From positions 62,001-126,000 of the forward strand of contig ONAN01000002.1 in NCBI GenBank assembly GCA_900315805.1: a DNA stretch of 64,000 bases. The letters are read 5' to 3'. Below the pieces are notes generated by a model. That model was not told where the DNA came from, did not search any database, and saw only the letters and a program-made list of their open reading frames with translations. The DNA is from an uncultured Selenomonadales bacterium (GTDB lineage Bacteria; Bacillota; Negativicutes; Acidaminococcales; Acidaminococcaceae). Every line of letters starts with the position of its first letter. The first letter of the stretch is position 1. Shown piece after piece: positions 1-8,824 of this stretch. Position numbers and translations under genes: made by a program.

Positions 1-1
1 G

Positions 2-124
2 ATGCTGACGGCCATCGTAGTCAGCATGGGTACCAGCGGCGTGGCAATCGCCCTGCTGATGCGGATCAAGGAAAGCTATGGATCCGTGGAGGAGCCGGAG
101 GTACTAAGGAGGGCTAGCAAATGA
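2..124 (+). CDS. MrpC/NuoK-like membrane subunit, 3' end only
   Basis: The open frame entering from the left edge encodes the last 40 residues of a small membrane protein. It has a hydrophobic helix with the pattern LTAIVVSMGTSGVAIALLMR, then a short polar tail. Placement of a glycine/serine-rich helix just before MrpD-like genes is typical of MrpC/NuoK/MnhC subunits. Its TGA overlaps the next ATG (ATGA), so the two are translationally coupled. Identification rests on a short fragment plus context. The start lies outside the window. Confidence 0.7.
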   Translation: MLTAIVVSMGTSGVAIALLMRIKESYGSVEEPEVLRRASK

Positions 125-1620
125 GCATTAGTACGCATGCTCCCGTGTTCATCGTGCTGCTGCCCCTGACAGCGTCCCTGCTGTGCCTGTGCTTCAGCCG
201 TCTGAACCGCAAGCTGGGCGCCTGGATTGTGCAGGCCGCCATCGCCGGTTCGTTCGTGGCATCGCTCTCCACGATGTACCAGGTACTCAACAGCGGCAGC
301 CACAATCTGCACTATTGGATGGGCAACTGGGAGCCCCCTATCGGCATTGAGTTCGCCGTGGATCCCCTCAATGCGGCCGTGTTGTGCATGATCACCTTCC
401 TTTCGCTGGTCATCAGCTTCTACGGCAAGCCGTTCCTCGTCAACGAGGACTGGCTGCACTACGGCGGTTACTACACGTTGTACGGCCTTCTGACCGTCGG
501 CCTTTGCGGCATGGTGGTCACGGGCGACGTGTTCAACATGTACGTGTATCTCGAAATCATGTCCCTGTCCGGTTACGGCCTCATCGCCCTGGGCGGGAAA
601 AAGTCCATGATTGCGGCGTTCCGCTATCTGCTCGTCGGAACGATTGCCGCGTCGTTATATCTGATCGGCATCGGTTATGTCTACAGCATGACCGGTTCCC
701 TGAACATGGCGGACATCAGCGTCCGCATCCAGCCGTTCGTGCACACGCCGCTCTTCGCATTCGCCGTGGCGTGCTTCCTGATCGCCTTCGGCATCAAGAT
801 GGCCCTGTTCCCGCTGCACGGCTGGCAGCCTGACGCCTACACCTACGCCCATCCCGGCGCCGCGGGCCTCATTTCGGGCTGCATGTCCAAAGTACCGGCT
901 TACGCCATGCTGCGTTTCTTCTTCTACATCTTCGGTGTCACCAGTCCTGTCATGTCGGCCCTGCTCGACGTGCTCGGCATCATGGGTATCGGCGGTATCC
1001 TCATCGGGTCCGTCATGGCCCTGGCCCAGTACGACTTCCGCCGCATGCTCGCGTACTCTTCCGTGGCCCAGCTCGGCTACATCGCCGTCGGCATGGCCAT
1101 GGGCAACATGTACGGCTTCATCGGTGCTGTACTGCACCTCATCAACCACGCCTTCATGAAGAGCTGCCTGTTCCTTGTGGTAGGCGGCATCTCCTACCGG
1201 TTCGGCGAAGTCAACCTGTACCGCCTGGGCGGCCTGAACAAAAAGATGACCGTTTCCTCCGTGGCGCTGTGCTTTGCCGTCCTGTCCATGGTCGGCATCC
1301 CGCCCACCTGCGGATTCTTCTCCAAGTGGTACCTGATGCTCGGCGCCTACGAAGGCAAAGAGTACATCTTTATCGCCATCCTCGTCATCAGTTCGCTGCT
1401 GAACGCGATTTACTACTTCCGCATCATTGAGCAGATGTTCGTCCAGCGCGAAGCGTCCCTGACGGAACTCCACAAACCGGCCACGAAGTTCGGCCTGCCC
1501 ATGAGCATGGTACTGCCGATCGGCATTACGGGCCTGGGCATCCTGGTGCTCGGCATCTACAGCTACGACATCGTGGTAGGAGTGCTTAAACTAGGGTTAC
1601 CGGAGGTGTTCCTGAGATGA
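121..1620 (+). CDS. MrpD/NuoN-like proton antiporter subunit (first of three)
   Basis: This is a 499-aa polytopic membrane protein of the proton-conducting antiporter family (MrpD/MnhD, NuoL/M/N). Family hallmarks are visible: a membrane glutamate in FNMYVYLEI (Glu145) and a lysine five residues before PLHGW (Lys226), the pair used for proton transfer in this family. It overlaps the preceding MrpC/NuoK-like gene by four bases and the next antiporter-like gene by four bases (ATGA). That argues for one complex, probably a Na+(K+)/H+ antiporter or a redox-linked membrane complex. No catalytic redox subunit lies inside the window, so the exact complex is not decided. Confidence 0.85.
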   Translation: MSISTHAPVFIVLLPLTASLLCLCFSRLNRKLGAWIVQAAIAGSFVASLSTMYQVLNSGSHNLHYWMGNWEPPIGIEFAVDPLNAAVLCMITFLSLVISFYGKPFLVNEDWLHYGGYYTLYGLLTVGLCGMVVTGDVFNMYVYLEIMSLSGYGLIALGGKKSMIAAFRYLLVGTIAASLYLIGIGYVYSMTGSLNMADISVRIQPFVHTPLFAFAVACFLIAFGIKMALFPLHGWQPDAYTYAHPGAAGLISGCMSKVPAYAMLRFFFYIFGVTSPVMSALLDVLGIMGIGGILIGSVMALAQYDFRRMLAYSSVAQLGYIAVGMAMGNMYGFIGAVLHLINHAFMKSCLFLVVGGISYRFGEVNLYRLGGLNKKMTVSSVALCFAVLSMVGIPPTCGFFSKWYLMLGAYEGKEYIFIAILVISSLLNAIYYFRIIEQMFVQREASLTELHKPATKFGLPMSMVLPIGITGLGILVLGIYSYDIVVGVLKLGLPEVFLR

Positions 1621-3122
1621 TAGTGAATGATCCGAGACCTTTCCTTGCTGTCGGGACCGCGTTCCTGGCGGCGCTGCTCGTGTCGTGCAGCCGCAAGCAT
1701 CCCAATATCCGCGAAACGTGGAGCACCGTTGCCTCGTTCCTCATGTTCGGCCTGATCATCAGTATGGTCGGCGGCGTGCTGAACGGCAATGTGTACCAGT
1801 GGACCTTGTTCCAGCTGACCGATACGGTCGGACTCACACTGCGCACCGATACGGCGGGCATGATCTTCGCCTGCCTGTCGTCCCTGCTGTGGATCCCCAT
1901 CAACTTCTATTCCATCGGCTATATGCGGAATAACCACGAAGCGGAACAGACCGGTTACTTCGCGTCCTTCGCCGTCTGCCTGGGCGCGACCGTGGGCGTT
2001 TCCCTCGCCAGCAACCTGCTGACCTTCTTCGTGTTCTACGAAATCCTGACCATCTTCTCCTATCCGCTCGTACTGCACGAACGGGACGAAGAAGCCCTGG
2101 ACGCCAGCCGCAAATACCTGGCCTACACCCTGGTCTCCGGCCAGCTCTTCCTGGCAGGCACCGTCGGTGTGTACTGCATCAGCGGTACCATGGACTTCAA
2201 GGCCGGCGGTTTCCTCGATTCCAGCATGGCCCCCATCTGGGTGCTGCAGCTGCTCTTCATCCTCATGATCATGGCCGGCAGCGTCAAGGCCGCCGTCATG
2301 CCGCTGCATGGCTGGCTGCCCGCCGCCATGGTGGCGCCGACCCCTGTCAGCGCCCTGCTGCACGCCGTAGCCGTCGTCAAGACCGGCGCCTTCGCCGTCC
2401 TCCGCGTCATCTGCTTCGTCTTCGGACCGAAGCTGCTGAGTGAACTGGGAACGGCCGATGTCCTGGCCTGGCTCGCCGCGGCAACCATCCTCATGAGTTC
2501 CTTCATCGCCCTCAAGCAGGACAACCTGAAACGCCGTCTTGCCTTCTCGACCATCGGCCAGTTGAGCTACATCGTCCTCGGTGCCTCGCTCCTGACCCCG
2601 CTGGCCATCAAAGGCGCCTACCTCCATCTGGTAGCCCACGCCGTGATGAAGATCACCCTCTTTATGTGCGCCGGTGTCATCATCGTCCGCACGCACCTGC
2701 ACGAAATCAGCGAGATGGACGGCATCGGCCGCCGCATGCCCGTGACGATGGGCTGTTTCGCCATCGCATCCCTGGGCATCGCCGGTACGCCGTTCCTGAT
2801 CGGCTTCATCAGTAAATGGAACCTGGCCATGGGCGCCATCCAGGCCGGCAAACCGCTGTTTGTCGCCGTCTGGGTCGCATCGGCCCTGCTGGCCATCGGG
2901 TACCTGATGCCGGTCGTCCGCATGGCCTTCTTCAAGCCTGAACCGAAGGAAGACCCGCGGCATTACGGCTCCATCAGCTACTCCATGCTGATCCCTATCT
3001 GCTTCACCGCGGTCCTGGCCATCGTACTGGGCTGCGACCCCGAAATCTTCCCGCCGGACTTCTATAAGCTGGCAACCGTGACGGCCGACGCCGTTTGCGC
3101 CGGATGGGGAGGTGGCTGGTGA
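1617..3122 (+). CDS. NuoL/M/MrpD-like antiporter subunit (second of three)
   Basis: A 501-aa polytopic membrane protein from the same family as its neighbours. The conserved TM glutamate lies in FYEILTIFSYPL (Glu142) and the TM7 lysine precedes PLHGW (Lys224); PTPVSALLHA follows, as in NuoM-like proteins. Start overlaps the upstream stop (ATGA) and its stop TGA shares a base with the next ATG, so expression is tightly coupled. Both key ionisable residues are present, so it should be competent for ion transfer. The family is clear; the cation specificity is not. Confidence 0.85.
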   Translation: MIVNDPRPFLAVGTAFLAALLVSCSRKHPNIRETWSTVASFLMFGLIISMVGGVLNGNVYQWTLFQLTDTVGLTLRTDTAGMIFACLSSLLWIPINFYSIGYMRNNHEAEQTGYFASFAVCLGATVGVSLASNLLTFFVFYEILTIFSYPLVLHERDEEALDASRKYLAYTLVSGQLFLAGTVGVYCISGTMDFKAGGFLDSSMAPIWVLQLLFILMIMAGSVKAAVMPLHGWLPAAMVAPTPVSALLHAVAVVKTGAFAVLRVICFVFGPKLLSELGTADVLAWLAAATILMSSFIALKQDNLKRRLAFSTIGQLSYIVLGASLLTPLAIKGAYLHLVAHAVMKITLFMCAGVIIVRTHLHEISEMDGIGRRMPVTMGCFAIASLGIAGTPFLIGFISKWNLAMGAIQAGKPLFVAVWVASALLAIGYLMPVVRMAFFKPEPKEDPRHYGSISYSMLIPICFTAVLAIVLGCDPEIFPPDFYKLATVTADAVCAGWGGGW

Positions 3123-3388
3123 TGTTTGATCTTGTCAACGACGGCAAAAAGCGTCGTAAAGTCATCGGCCTGGCCTTCGTCATCGCCTTGATCTGTTTCG
3201 CCATCGCCTACGCGTCGGGCGCTTACAGCGGCCACGTGGAGGAATGGCTGGAACGACCTTTCATGATCCTGATCTTCGGGTTTATCGGCTGCTGGATCCT
3301 CATCATCCTGGCCAAGATCATCATGACGCCGCTCCTGCAGCGCGACGAAGACTACTATCAGAAAGGAGATGACGACAAAGATGTTTGA
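3122..3388 (+). CDS. Small two-helix membrane protein of the Mrp-like cluster
   Basis: An 88-aa protein starting MFDLVND, with two predicted membrane helices (about residues 15-35 and 48-68) separated by a short acidic loop, and a charged C-terminal tail rich in Asp/Lys. The ATG shares a base with the upstream TGA. A GTG lies just before it. It overlaps the start of the next antiporter gene. I do not recognise the family. Its position between two D-type subunits suggests a structural subunit of the same complex. Confidence 0.75.
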   Translation: MFDLVNDGKKRRKVIGLAFVIALICFAIAYASGAYSGHVEEWLERPFMILIFGFIGCWILIILAKIIMTPLLQRDEDYYQKGDDDKDV

Positions 3389-5117
3389 AAACTTCCATCC
3401 TGGGTTCATCTTCTTCCTGGTCGGTCTGTTCGCCTGCGTCGGCTCGGAAAAACTCCGTAAAATGATTCTGGCCTGCGGTCCCTTCCTGGCCCTGGCGGCC
3501 ATCTTCAACCTGCCGCTGGGTCTGGAGCAGAACTTCACGTTCCTGCAGGACTGGACCAGCCATTACATGTATGTCGACAAACTCAGCTGGGTCTTCGGCC
3601 TGATTTTCTGTATCATGGGCTGCATCGGCGGCGTCTTCAGCTGCCACAACAAGAGCCCCTTGGAGGCCATCTGCAGCATGGGTTACGTGGGTGCTTCCAT
3701 CTGCTGCACCTTCGCCCATGACTGGATCACCTTCCTGTTCTTCTGGGAACTGATGGCCGCCACGAGCCTGTTCCTCGTCTGGAACGACCCGCGCCCCACG
3801 AGCCGCGGTGCCGGTACGCGTTACATTCTGATGCATACGCTGAGCGGCAACTGCATCCTCTTCGGCGTCATCCTGAAACTGTCCCAGGGCCAGTACCTGG
3901 TACAGAACCTCGTCAACGGACCGCATGACGCAGCCTTCTGGCTGATCCTCACCGGCGTGGCCATCAACGTCGCCATGGTGCCCCTGCACGCATGGATCGT
4001 CGATGCCTACCCGGCAGCGACCATCACGGGCAGCGTCTTCATGAGCTCCTACACGACGAAAGTCGCCGTCTACGCCATGCTGCGTATCTTCGGCGGCACG
4101 GAACTGCTCATTGCGGCCGGCGTGCTCATGGCCCTGTACGGCGCCCTCTACGCCGTCATGGAAAACGACATGCTGCGCCTGCTCAGTTACCATATCGTCA
4201 GCCAGGTCGGCTACATGGTGGCCGGCGCCGGCATCGGCACCGTCATGAGTATGAACGGCGCCACGGCCCATGCCTTCTGCGATATCCTCTTCAAATCGCT
4301 GCTCTTCATGTGCTGCAACGCCATCATCTACGCGACGGGCGTACGGCGCATCAACCAGCTGGGCGGCATGGCCAAGCGGTATCCCACCGCGTTCATCTGC
4401 TTCGTCATCGGGGCCTTCTCCATCTCGGGCATCCCCCTGTTCAACGGCTTCGTGTCCAAGACCATGACCATCGCCGCAGCCGGCCAGGCCGGTTACGCCA
4501 TGACGGCCACGCTGCTTGAACTCGCCAGCGTCGGTACTTTATTGTCCATCTGCTTCAAGATGATGTACTTCATCTTCCTGGCTCCGGACAAAGGGGAAGC
4601 ACCGGAAGTACGGCCCGTTCCGACCAACATGAAGGTCGGCATGATCATGGGTGCGGTGTGCTGCACCGTCATCGGCTGCTTCCCGCAGCTGCTGTACCAG
4701 TACCTGCCGTTCGGGCCCGTCGAATACGTTCCGTATACGATGCCGCACGTCATGCAGATGCTGCAGATGGCCTTCATGGCCGTCATTCCGTTCCTCATGT
4801 TCCTGCCGCGCATGGAACCCCATACGGCCCTGTCGCTGGATACGGACTGGTTCTACCGCCGTCCGCTGAAGTGGCTGTGGTCCGGCATCAGCAACCTGTG
4901 CTTCGGCCTCTGCCGCAGCCTGGGTCATGCCTGGGGCGTCGGCACCAACCAGTTCATGGAACTGTGCGCCAACCCGATGAAACTGATGGATGCGCGCCCG
5001 TTCCGTCAAAAGAAACGCTACAGTCCCGATAACTACCGGACCAGCATCGCCGATACCATCATGATCATCCTGACGGTGCTCTTCATCTGCATCTTCGCAT
5101 TCCGGACCATCGGGTAA
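3381..5117 (+). CDS. MrpD/NuoL-like antiporter subunit (third of three, TM7 Lys replaced)
   Basis: A polytopic antiporter-family membrane protein of 578 aa from the chosen start. An ATG at 3369 is in frame, but the AGGAG at 3364-3368 touches it directly; ATG 3381 leaves a workable 12-nt spacer. The membrane glutamate is present in FFWELMAATS (Glu123), yet the residue five before PLHAW, which is Lys in its two paralogues upstream, is Asn (Asn196). The C-terminal part adds a cytoplasmic segment and a last membrane helix. A strong terminator follows, so this ends the operon. It may be a structural or altered-conductance subunit. Confidence 0.83.
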   Translation: MFENFHPGFIFFLVGLFACVGSEKLRKMILACGPFLALAAIFNLPLGLEQNFTFLQDWTSHYMYVDKLSWVFGLIFCIMGCIGGVFSCHNKSPLEAICSMGYVGASICCTFAHDWITFLFFWELMAATSLFLVWNDPRPTSRGAGTRYILMHTLSGNCILFGVILKLSQGQYLVQNLVNGPHDAAFWLILTGVAINVAMVPLHAWIVDAYPAATITGSVFMSSYTTKVAVYAMLRIFGGTELLIAAGVLMALYGALYAVMENDMLRLLSYHIVSQVGYMVAGAGIGTVMSMNGATAHAFCDILFKSLLFMCCNAIIYATGVRRINQLGGMAKRYPTAFICFVIGAFSISGIPLFNGFVSKTMTIAAAGQAGYAMTATLLELASVGTLLSICFKMMYFIFLAPDKGEAPEVRPVPTNMKVGMIMGAVCCTVIGCFPQLLYQYLPFGPVEYVPYTMPHVMQMLQMAFMAVIPFLMFLPRMEPHTALSLDTDWFYRRPLKWLWSGISNLCFGLCRSLGHAWGVGTNQFMELCANPMKLMDARPFRQKKRYSPDNYRTSIADTIMIILTVLFICIFAFRTIG

Positions 5118-5145
5118 ACAAATCCATAAGATGTAGTGAAATCAC

Positions 5146-5186
5146 AAGCCGGAACCTCGCAAGAGGTCCCGGCTTCCTTGTTTTTG
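5146..5186 (+). terminator. Rho-independent terminator of the Mrp-like operon
   Basis: A 13-bp stem (left arm 5146-5158, right arm 5163-5175, one mismatch) with loop GCAA is followed by CCTTGTTTTT. It lies 28 nt after the last antiporter gene. Confidence 0.85.
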
Positions 5187-5195
5187 TGATATAAT
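5187..5195 (+). promoter_or_regulatory. Extended -10 promoter upstream of the DMT transporter
   Basis: TGATATAAT is a perfect extended -10 (TGnTATAAT) directly after the terminator U-tract. No good -35 is seen. It would start transcription near 5202, leading into the small frame at 5225 and the transporter at 5403. Confidence 0.6.
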
Positions 5196-5224
5196 AATCA
5201 TCTAAGAAGAGCATATCGGGGGAT

Positions 5225-5380
5225 TTGAAACGAGGAAAGGGGATTCCCGTTTCGTTTCAGGCGTTTTGCTCCCTGCGCCGCCGCATGGGGCGGGAAGCGC
5301 AGAAAGTGAAAGACGACTATGAACCGGAACATATCTGGTCTTTATGGGAAAAGATGCTTCAGGATGTGACGGGCAAATAA
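5225..5380 (+). CDS. Possible 51-aa small protein
   Basis: A short frame opens with TTG (preceded by GGGGGA) and ends 22 nt before the DMT transporter. It is basic in the first half and contains HIWSLWEKMLQ near the end. It lies downstream of the extended -10 at 5187 and would be co-transcribed with the transporter. I recognise no family, and a non-coding leader is equally possible. The rest of this 285-nt gap holds only the terminator and promoter. Confidence 0.25.
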   Translation: MKRGKGIPVSFQAFCSLRRRMGREAQKVKDDYEPEHIWSLWEKMLQDVTGK

Positions 5381-5402
5381 ACCAGACGAAGGAAGGAATG
5401 GC

Positions 5403-6293
5403 ATGAGTGCACATACGACAGGTATCCTGATCCTGATCTTTTCCACGGCCATGTGGGGGATATCCGGAGTCTGCGGTCAATACCTGTTCGAAAACTTTCA
5501 TCCGGACCCGACGTGGCTCATCATGATCCGGCAGATCATTGCCGGCGTCATTTTTCTCGGGCTGATCGCGATCCGGGGGAAGGAACCTTTTTTCGGTGTC
5601 TGGCGGTCCGGCCGGGTTATTGTCCGGGAAATGCTTCTGTTTTCCCTGGGACTGCTGGGCGGGCAGTACGGCTTCTATATGGCCATCAGCCTGTCCAACG
5701 CGCCGACGGCGACCGTGCTGATTTACACGGAGCCCATCTATATCCTGCTCTATCAGCTGCTGATCCTGCGCAGCCGTCCCGAAGGAAGGGAACTGCTGGG
5801 CATCGCCCTGGCCATCACAGGCGTGTTCCTCGTCTGCACCCACGGCAATCCCGGTACCATGGTCCTTTCCCCGGAAGCCCTGTTCTGGGCGATGGTGTCC
5901 GCCGTGTCCATGGCGCTCTATTCCATCTGCCCGAAACACTTGCTGAAAGAATGGTCCAGCCCGTACGTCAGCGGCTGGGGCCAGATTCTGGCCGGCCTGG
6001 TCCTGGTGCCGTTCTGCAATCCCTTCGATTCCGGCGCCTCGGCCTGGCCTCTTTCCGCAGTGGGGGCCATGTCCTACATCATCGTGCTGGGTACGGTCGT
6101 TCCGTTCCTGACCTACCTGATGGGCCTCAAAATCGTCGGCCCGGTCAAAGCGGCCCTCGTCAGCTGCTGCGAGCCCCTGTGCTCCATCCTCTTTGCCGTG
6201 CTTTTTCTGGGGACACGGCTCGTATTCCCGGACTATGTCGGCATGGCGTGCATCATCGTGACGGTGCTGATGCTGTCCATCCGCAAAGTGTAA
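5403..6293 (+). CDS. EamA/DMT-family transporter
   Basis: A 296-aa integral membrane protein of the drug/metabolite transporter superfamily, with the two-fold EamA repeat and about ten helices. It begins with MSAHTTGILILIFSTAMWG, where the SxxWG pattern is typical of DMT proteins. The second repeat starts near residue 150. Members export amino acids, metabolites or drugs; the substrate cannot be told from sequence. GAAGGAAGG just upstream supports the ATG. It is probably monocistronic or follows the small frame at 5225. Confidence 0.85.
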   Translation: MSAHTTGILILIFSTAMWGISGVCGQYLFENFHPDPTWLIMIRQIIAGVIFLGLIAIRGKEPFFGVWRSGRVIVREMLLFSLGLLGGQYGFYMAISLSNAPTATVLIYTEPIYILLYQLLILRSRPEGRELLGIALAITGVFLVCTHGNPGTMVLSPEALFWAMVSAVSMALYSICPKHLLKEWSSPYVSGWGQILAGLVLVPFCNPFDSGASAWPLSAVGAMSYIIVLGTVVPFLTYLMGLKIVGPVKAALVSCCEPLCSILFAVLFLGTRLVFPDYVGMACIIVTVLMLSIRKV

Positions 6294-6300
6294 AATAAAA

Positions 6301-6326
6301 AGTGCCATTCTGCAAAGAATGGCACT
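6301..6326. terminator. Perfect 11-bp hairpin after the DMT gene
   Basis: AGTGCCATTCT (6301-6311) pairs perfectly with 6316-6326 around a GCAA loop. The plus strand has no U-tract after it, but an A-rich run precedes it, so the canonical terminator polarity is on the minus strand. It may still slow plus-strand transcription. Confidence 0.55.
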
Positions 6327-6390
6327 GTAACGGCTTCATTCCATTTGTTCAACGATATCAATCAGTTTTTGACACAAGGAGGTCATCATC

Positions 6391-7686
6391 ATGAAAGAAT
6401 ACACCTTCCATTACGGCCACGGCACCAAAACGTTCTCCCTGGACGAAAAGCGCGTCCTCGGCGAAATCGAGATGCCCAGGACGCCGGTCATGGAAAACGT
6501 GGAACAGGGCGTGCTCGATGCCATCAACCACCCCATCGGCTGCAAACCGCTGGCGGAACTGGTAAAACCCGGTGACACGGTGACCTTCGTGTGCAACGAC
6601 CCGACCCGCGTCGCGAACAGTTTCGCCTTCATGCCGGTCCTGGTCAATGAACTGAACAAGCTGGGCGTTCCGGACGAAAACATGCAGATCGTGTTCTCCC
6701 TGGGCACGCACCGCCTCATGACGCACGAGGAAATGGTCGAAGGCGTCGGCGCCGACGTGGCCGGCCGCCTCAAAATGTACAACAGCGACTGCAACGTGCC
6801 GGAAGACTTCGAGTATTTCGGAACCACGAGCCGCTTTACGCCGGTCCTCATCAACAAACGCATCTGTCACAGCGACCATGTCATTCTGACGGGCACCATC
6901 GTACACCATTACTTCAGCGGATACGGCGGGGGACGCAAGGCCGTCCTGCCGGGCTGCGCGGCCATGGAGACCGTGCGCCACAACCACAGCTTCATGATGG
7001 ATCCCCATTCGGGCCTCGGCAAAACGACGGGGAATCCCGTCTACGAAGACCAGATGGAAGGCGTCAAACTGTGGGCGGATGCCATGCAGAAGCGGGGCTG
7101 CGATGTATTCCTCTTCAACGCCATCCTGGACGCGGAACACCGCTTCCTGCGCATGTTCGCCGGCGATTATGTGGCAGCCCATCACGAGGCCTGCCAATTC
7201 GTCGATGCGGTCTACGGCGTGAAGATCCATCAAAAGGCCGATGTCGTCATCGTGTCCTGCGGCGGTTATCCGAAGGACATCAACGTCTACCAGATGCAGA
7301 AGACCATGGACAATTCCGTCCTGGCCTGCCGGCAGGGCGGTGTCGTCGTCCTCCTGGCCGAATGCGAGGAAGGCAGCGGCAGCAAGGTCCTGGAAGACAC
7401 GTGCCGGCGCCTGAAGACGGCCGATGCCATCGAGGCGGAGCTGGAGAAGCGCTTCGTCATCGGGGCCAACAAGGCTTATGCCGTGACGCGGCTCACCAAA
7501 AAGGCGCATTTCATCCTCGTGACCGGTCTGGACAAACAGCTCGCCAAGGATATGCTCTTTACGGACGCCGTTTCTTCCGTCGAAGAGGCCCTCAAAGAAG
7601 CGGAACAGTTCGTGGGCAAGGATTACAGCGTCATCCTCATGCCGACGGGCAGCCTGACCGTGCCCTTGTACGACGGCGAAGAATAA
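6391..7686 (+). CDS. larA: LarA-family nickel-pincer 2-hydroxyacid racemase
   Basis: A 431-aa protein of the LarA family (DUF2088), which racemises lactate or other 2-hydroxyacids using the nickel-pincer nucleotide cofactor. Expected catalytic and cofactor residues are visible: His107 in LGTHR, the VHHYFSGYGGGRK block at 171-183 with Lys183 as the likely cofactor-linking lysine, and His residues at 197-199. Length matches the family. AAGGAGG lies 8 nt before the ATG. The cofactor genes larB, larC and larE are not in this window. LarA homologues have varied substrates, so lactate is only one option. Confidence 0.85.
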   Translation: MKEYTFHYGHGTKTFSLDEKRVLGEIEMPRTPVMENVEQGVLDAINHPIGCKPLAELVKPGDTVTFVCNDPTRVANSFAFMPVLVNELNKLGVPDENMQIVFSLGTHRLMTHEEMVEGVGADVAGRLKMYNSDCNVPEDFEYFGTTSRFTPVLINKRICHSDHVILTGTIVHHYFSGYGGGRKAVLPGCAAMETVRHNHSFMMDPHSGLGKTTGNPVYEDQMEGVKLWADAMQKRGCDVFLFNAILDAEHRFLRMFAGDYVAAHHEACQFVDAVYGVKIHQKADVVIVSCGGYPKDINVYQMQKTMDNSVLACRQGGVVVLLAECEEGSGSKVLEDTCRRLKTADAIEAELEKRFVIGANKAYAVTRLTKKAHFILVTGLDKQLAKDMLFTDAVSSVEEALKEAEQFVGKDYSVILMPTGSLTVPLYDGEE

Positions 7687-7712
7687 CCGTCCGGCTCCCG
7701 TTTCCGGGAATC

Positions 7713-8720
7713 TTATAGCTTGCTTTTATACTGAATGCGCAAGACACTGTACCAGAACATGCCCTTCAGGAACCCTGCAAAGTTTCCCTGACTGCGCTGG
7801 AACATGCCCCATTCCTTGAAATCGTGGTAGTTTTCCGGCTTCCTGATTGGCGCCGTGTTGGTCAGGCTGTCCCAGGGGGACAGGTCCAGATAGTGGCGCC
7901 ACAGGGCGTCGTAGCGGGTCAGGACCATCTGCCACGGCTTGCGCCGTCCCGTCCAGTGGACGAACACGGCACTGTCATCGGCCCGTTTGCCGCCGCCGTA
8001 TTCGTTACATCCTTTGGGTAAAAAGTAGTTGGAACCGTCGAAAACCAGATTTAAGATGTCCTGGCTCTGACCCAGGAAACGGGTCTTCGGTTCCTTCTGG
8101 TACGCGAAGGAGCGCTCCGTGATATGCTGTGCCTGCCAGGCCGGTATATCGACGACCATGATGCCATCGTTGAAGTATTTGCCGCTCTTCAGTTTCAGGT
8201 AGCCGGCACGGTGCGGTACTTCGTGCGGGACTTCGGAGCAGGCGCCCATGGCGGCACCGTGCAGGTCGAGGGCCAGCAGCGGTTTCAGGGACGCCACGTT
8301 CATGGCGTCGGCGTCGATATAGAGGAACCGGTTCGTGTAAGGCTGCAGGAGCAGCGGCATGACCATGCGCCCGTAGGTGATGCGGGAAAACCGTTCCACC
8401 TTGATATGGAAATCCCGGAAGGGTTCCATGTTCAGCAGGTATACGCGGCAGTGGCAGCGGAGCCGCCGGGCCAGTTCCTGTACCTTGTCCAGGTTGTCCC
8501 GGGTCAGCTCGTCCGTAAGGATGTGTGCTGTCACGGCAAGGTCCGGGTTGTTCTGCACGACGGAAACAACGGATACCCCCATGGTACGGAAGAAGGGGGG
8601 ATTCACGTTGTAGGCGATGTGACAGGCCGGCCGCGCGTCGTCAGCCGGCAGGAAATCGTAGTCTTTGACATCCAGCAGGAACGTGTCCTTCTGGAAAAAA
8701 TCAGGTGCAAATGTCTTCAA
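7713..8720 (-). CDS. GT8-family glycosyltransferase (LPS-type)
   Basis: A 335-aa retaining glycosyltransferase of family GT8 (LPS alpha-glucosyl/galactosyltransferase type). It shows the metal-binding DxD as YIDADAMN, the acceptor-side YFNDGIMVVDIPAW block, and the C-terminal HWTGRRKPW motif. I chose the TTG at 8720 (GGAA ribosome site about 10 nt upstream). A longer frame reaches a TTG at 8780, but the minus-strand -10 at 8793-8785 would place the mRNA start near 8778, inside that extension. It diverges from the epimerase gene. Sugar and acceptor are unknown. Confidence 0.83.
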   Translation of the reverse strand: MKTFAPDFFQKDTFLLDVKDYDFLPADDARPACHIAYNVNPPFFRTMGVSVVSVVQNNPDLAVTAHILTDELTRDNLDKVQELARRLRCHCRVYLLNMEPFRDFHIKVERFSRITYGRMVMPLLLQPYTNRFLYIDADAMNVASLKPLLALDLHGAAMGACSEVPHEVPHRAGYLKLKSGKYFNDGIMVVDIPAWQAQHITERSFAYQKEPKTRFLGQSQDILNLVFDGSNYFLPKGCNEYGGGKRADDSAVFVHWTGRRKPWQMVLTRYDALWRHYLDLSPWDSLTNTAPIRKPENYHDFKEWGMFQRSQGNFAGFLKGMFWYSVLRIQYKSKL

Positions 8721-8784
8721 AATGCGAAACTTCCTTTTCTTGTGATAAAATGAAATTTGTTTGAAATCAAAATCTGACAATTCA

Positions 8785-8793
8785 TTATAACAT
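8785..8793 (-). promoter_or_regulatory. Extended -10 of a divergent promoter pair
   Basis: On the minus strand 8793-8785 reads TGTTATAAT, a perfect extended -10 for the GT8 gene. The same bases on the plus strand read TATAAC (8786-8791), usable as -10 for the epimerase with TTGAAA at 8761-8766 (19-bp spacer). The two divergent start signals overlap and may exclude each other. Confidence 0.6.
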
Positions 8794-8824
8794 GATTTCC
8801 GTAAGTGTAAAAAAGGAGAATATC

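Noticed and set aside
3369-3380. ATG 3369 as start of the third antiporter subunit
   Set aside because: The AGGAG touches it with no spacer; ATG 3381 is better placed.
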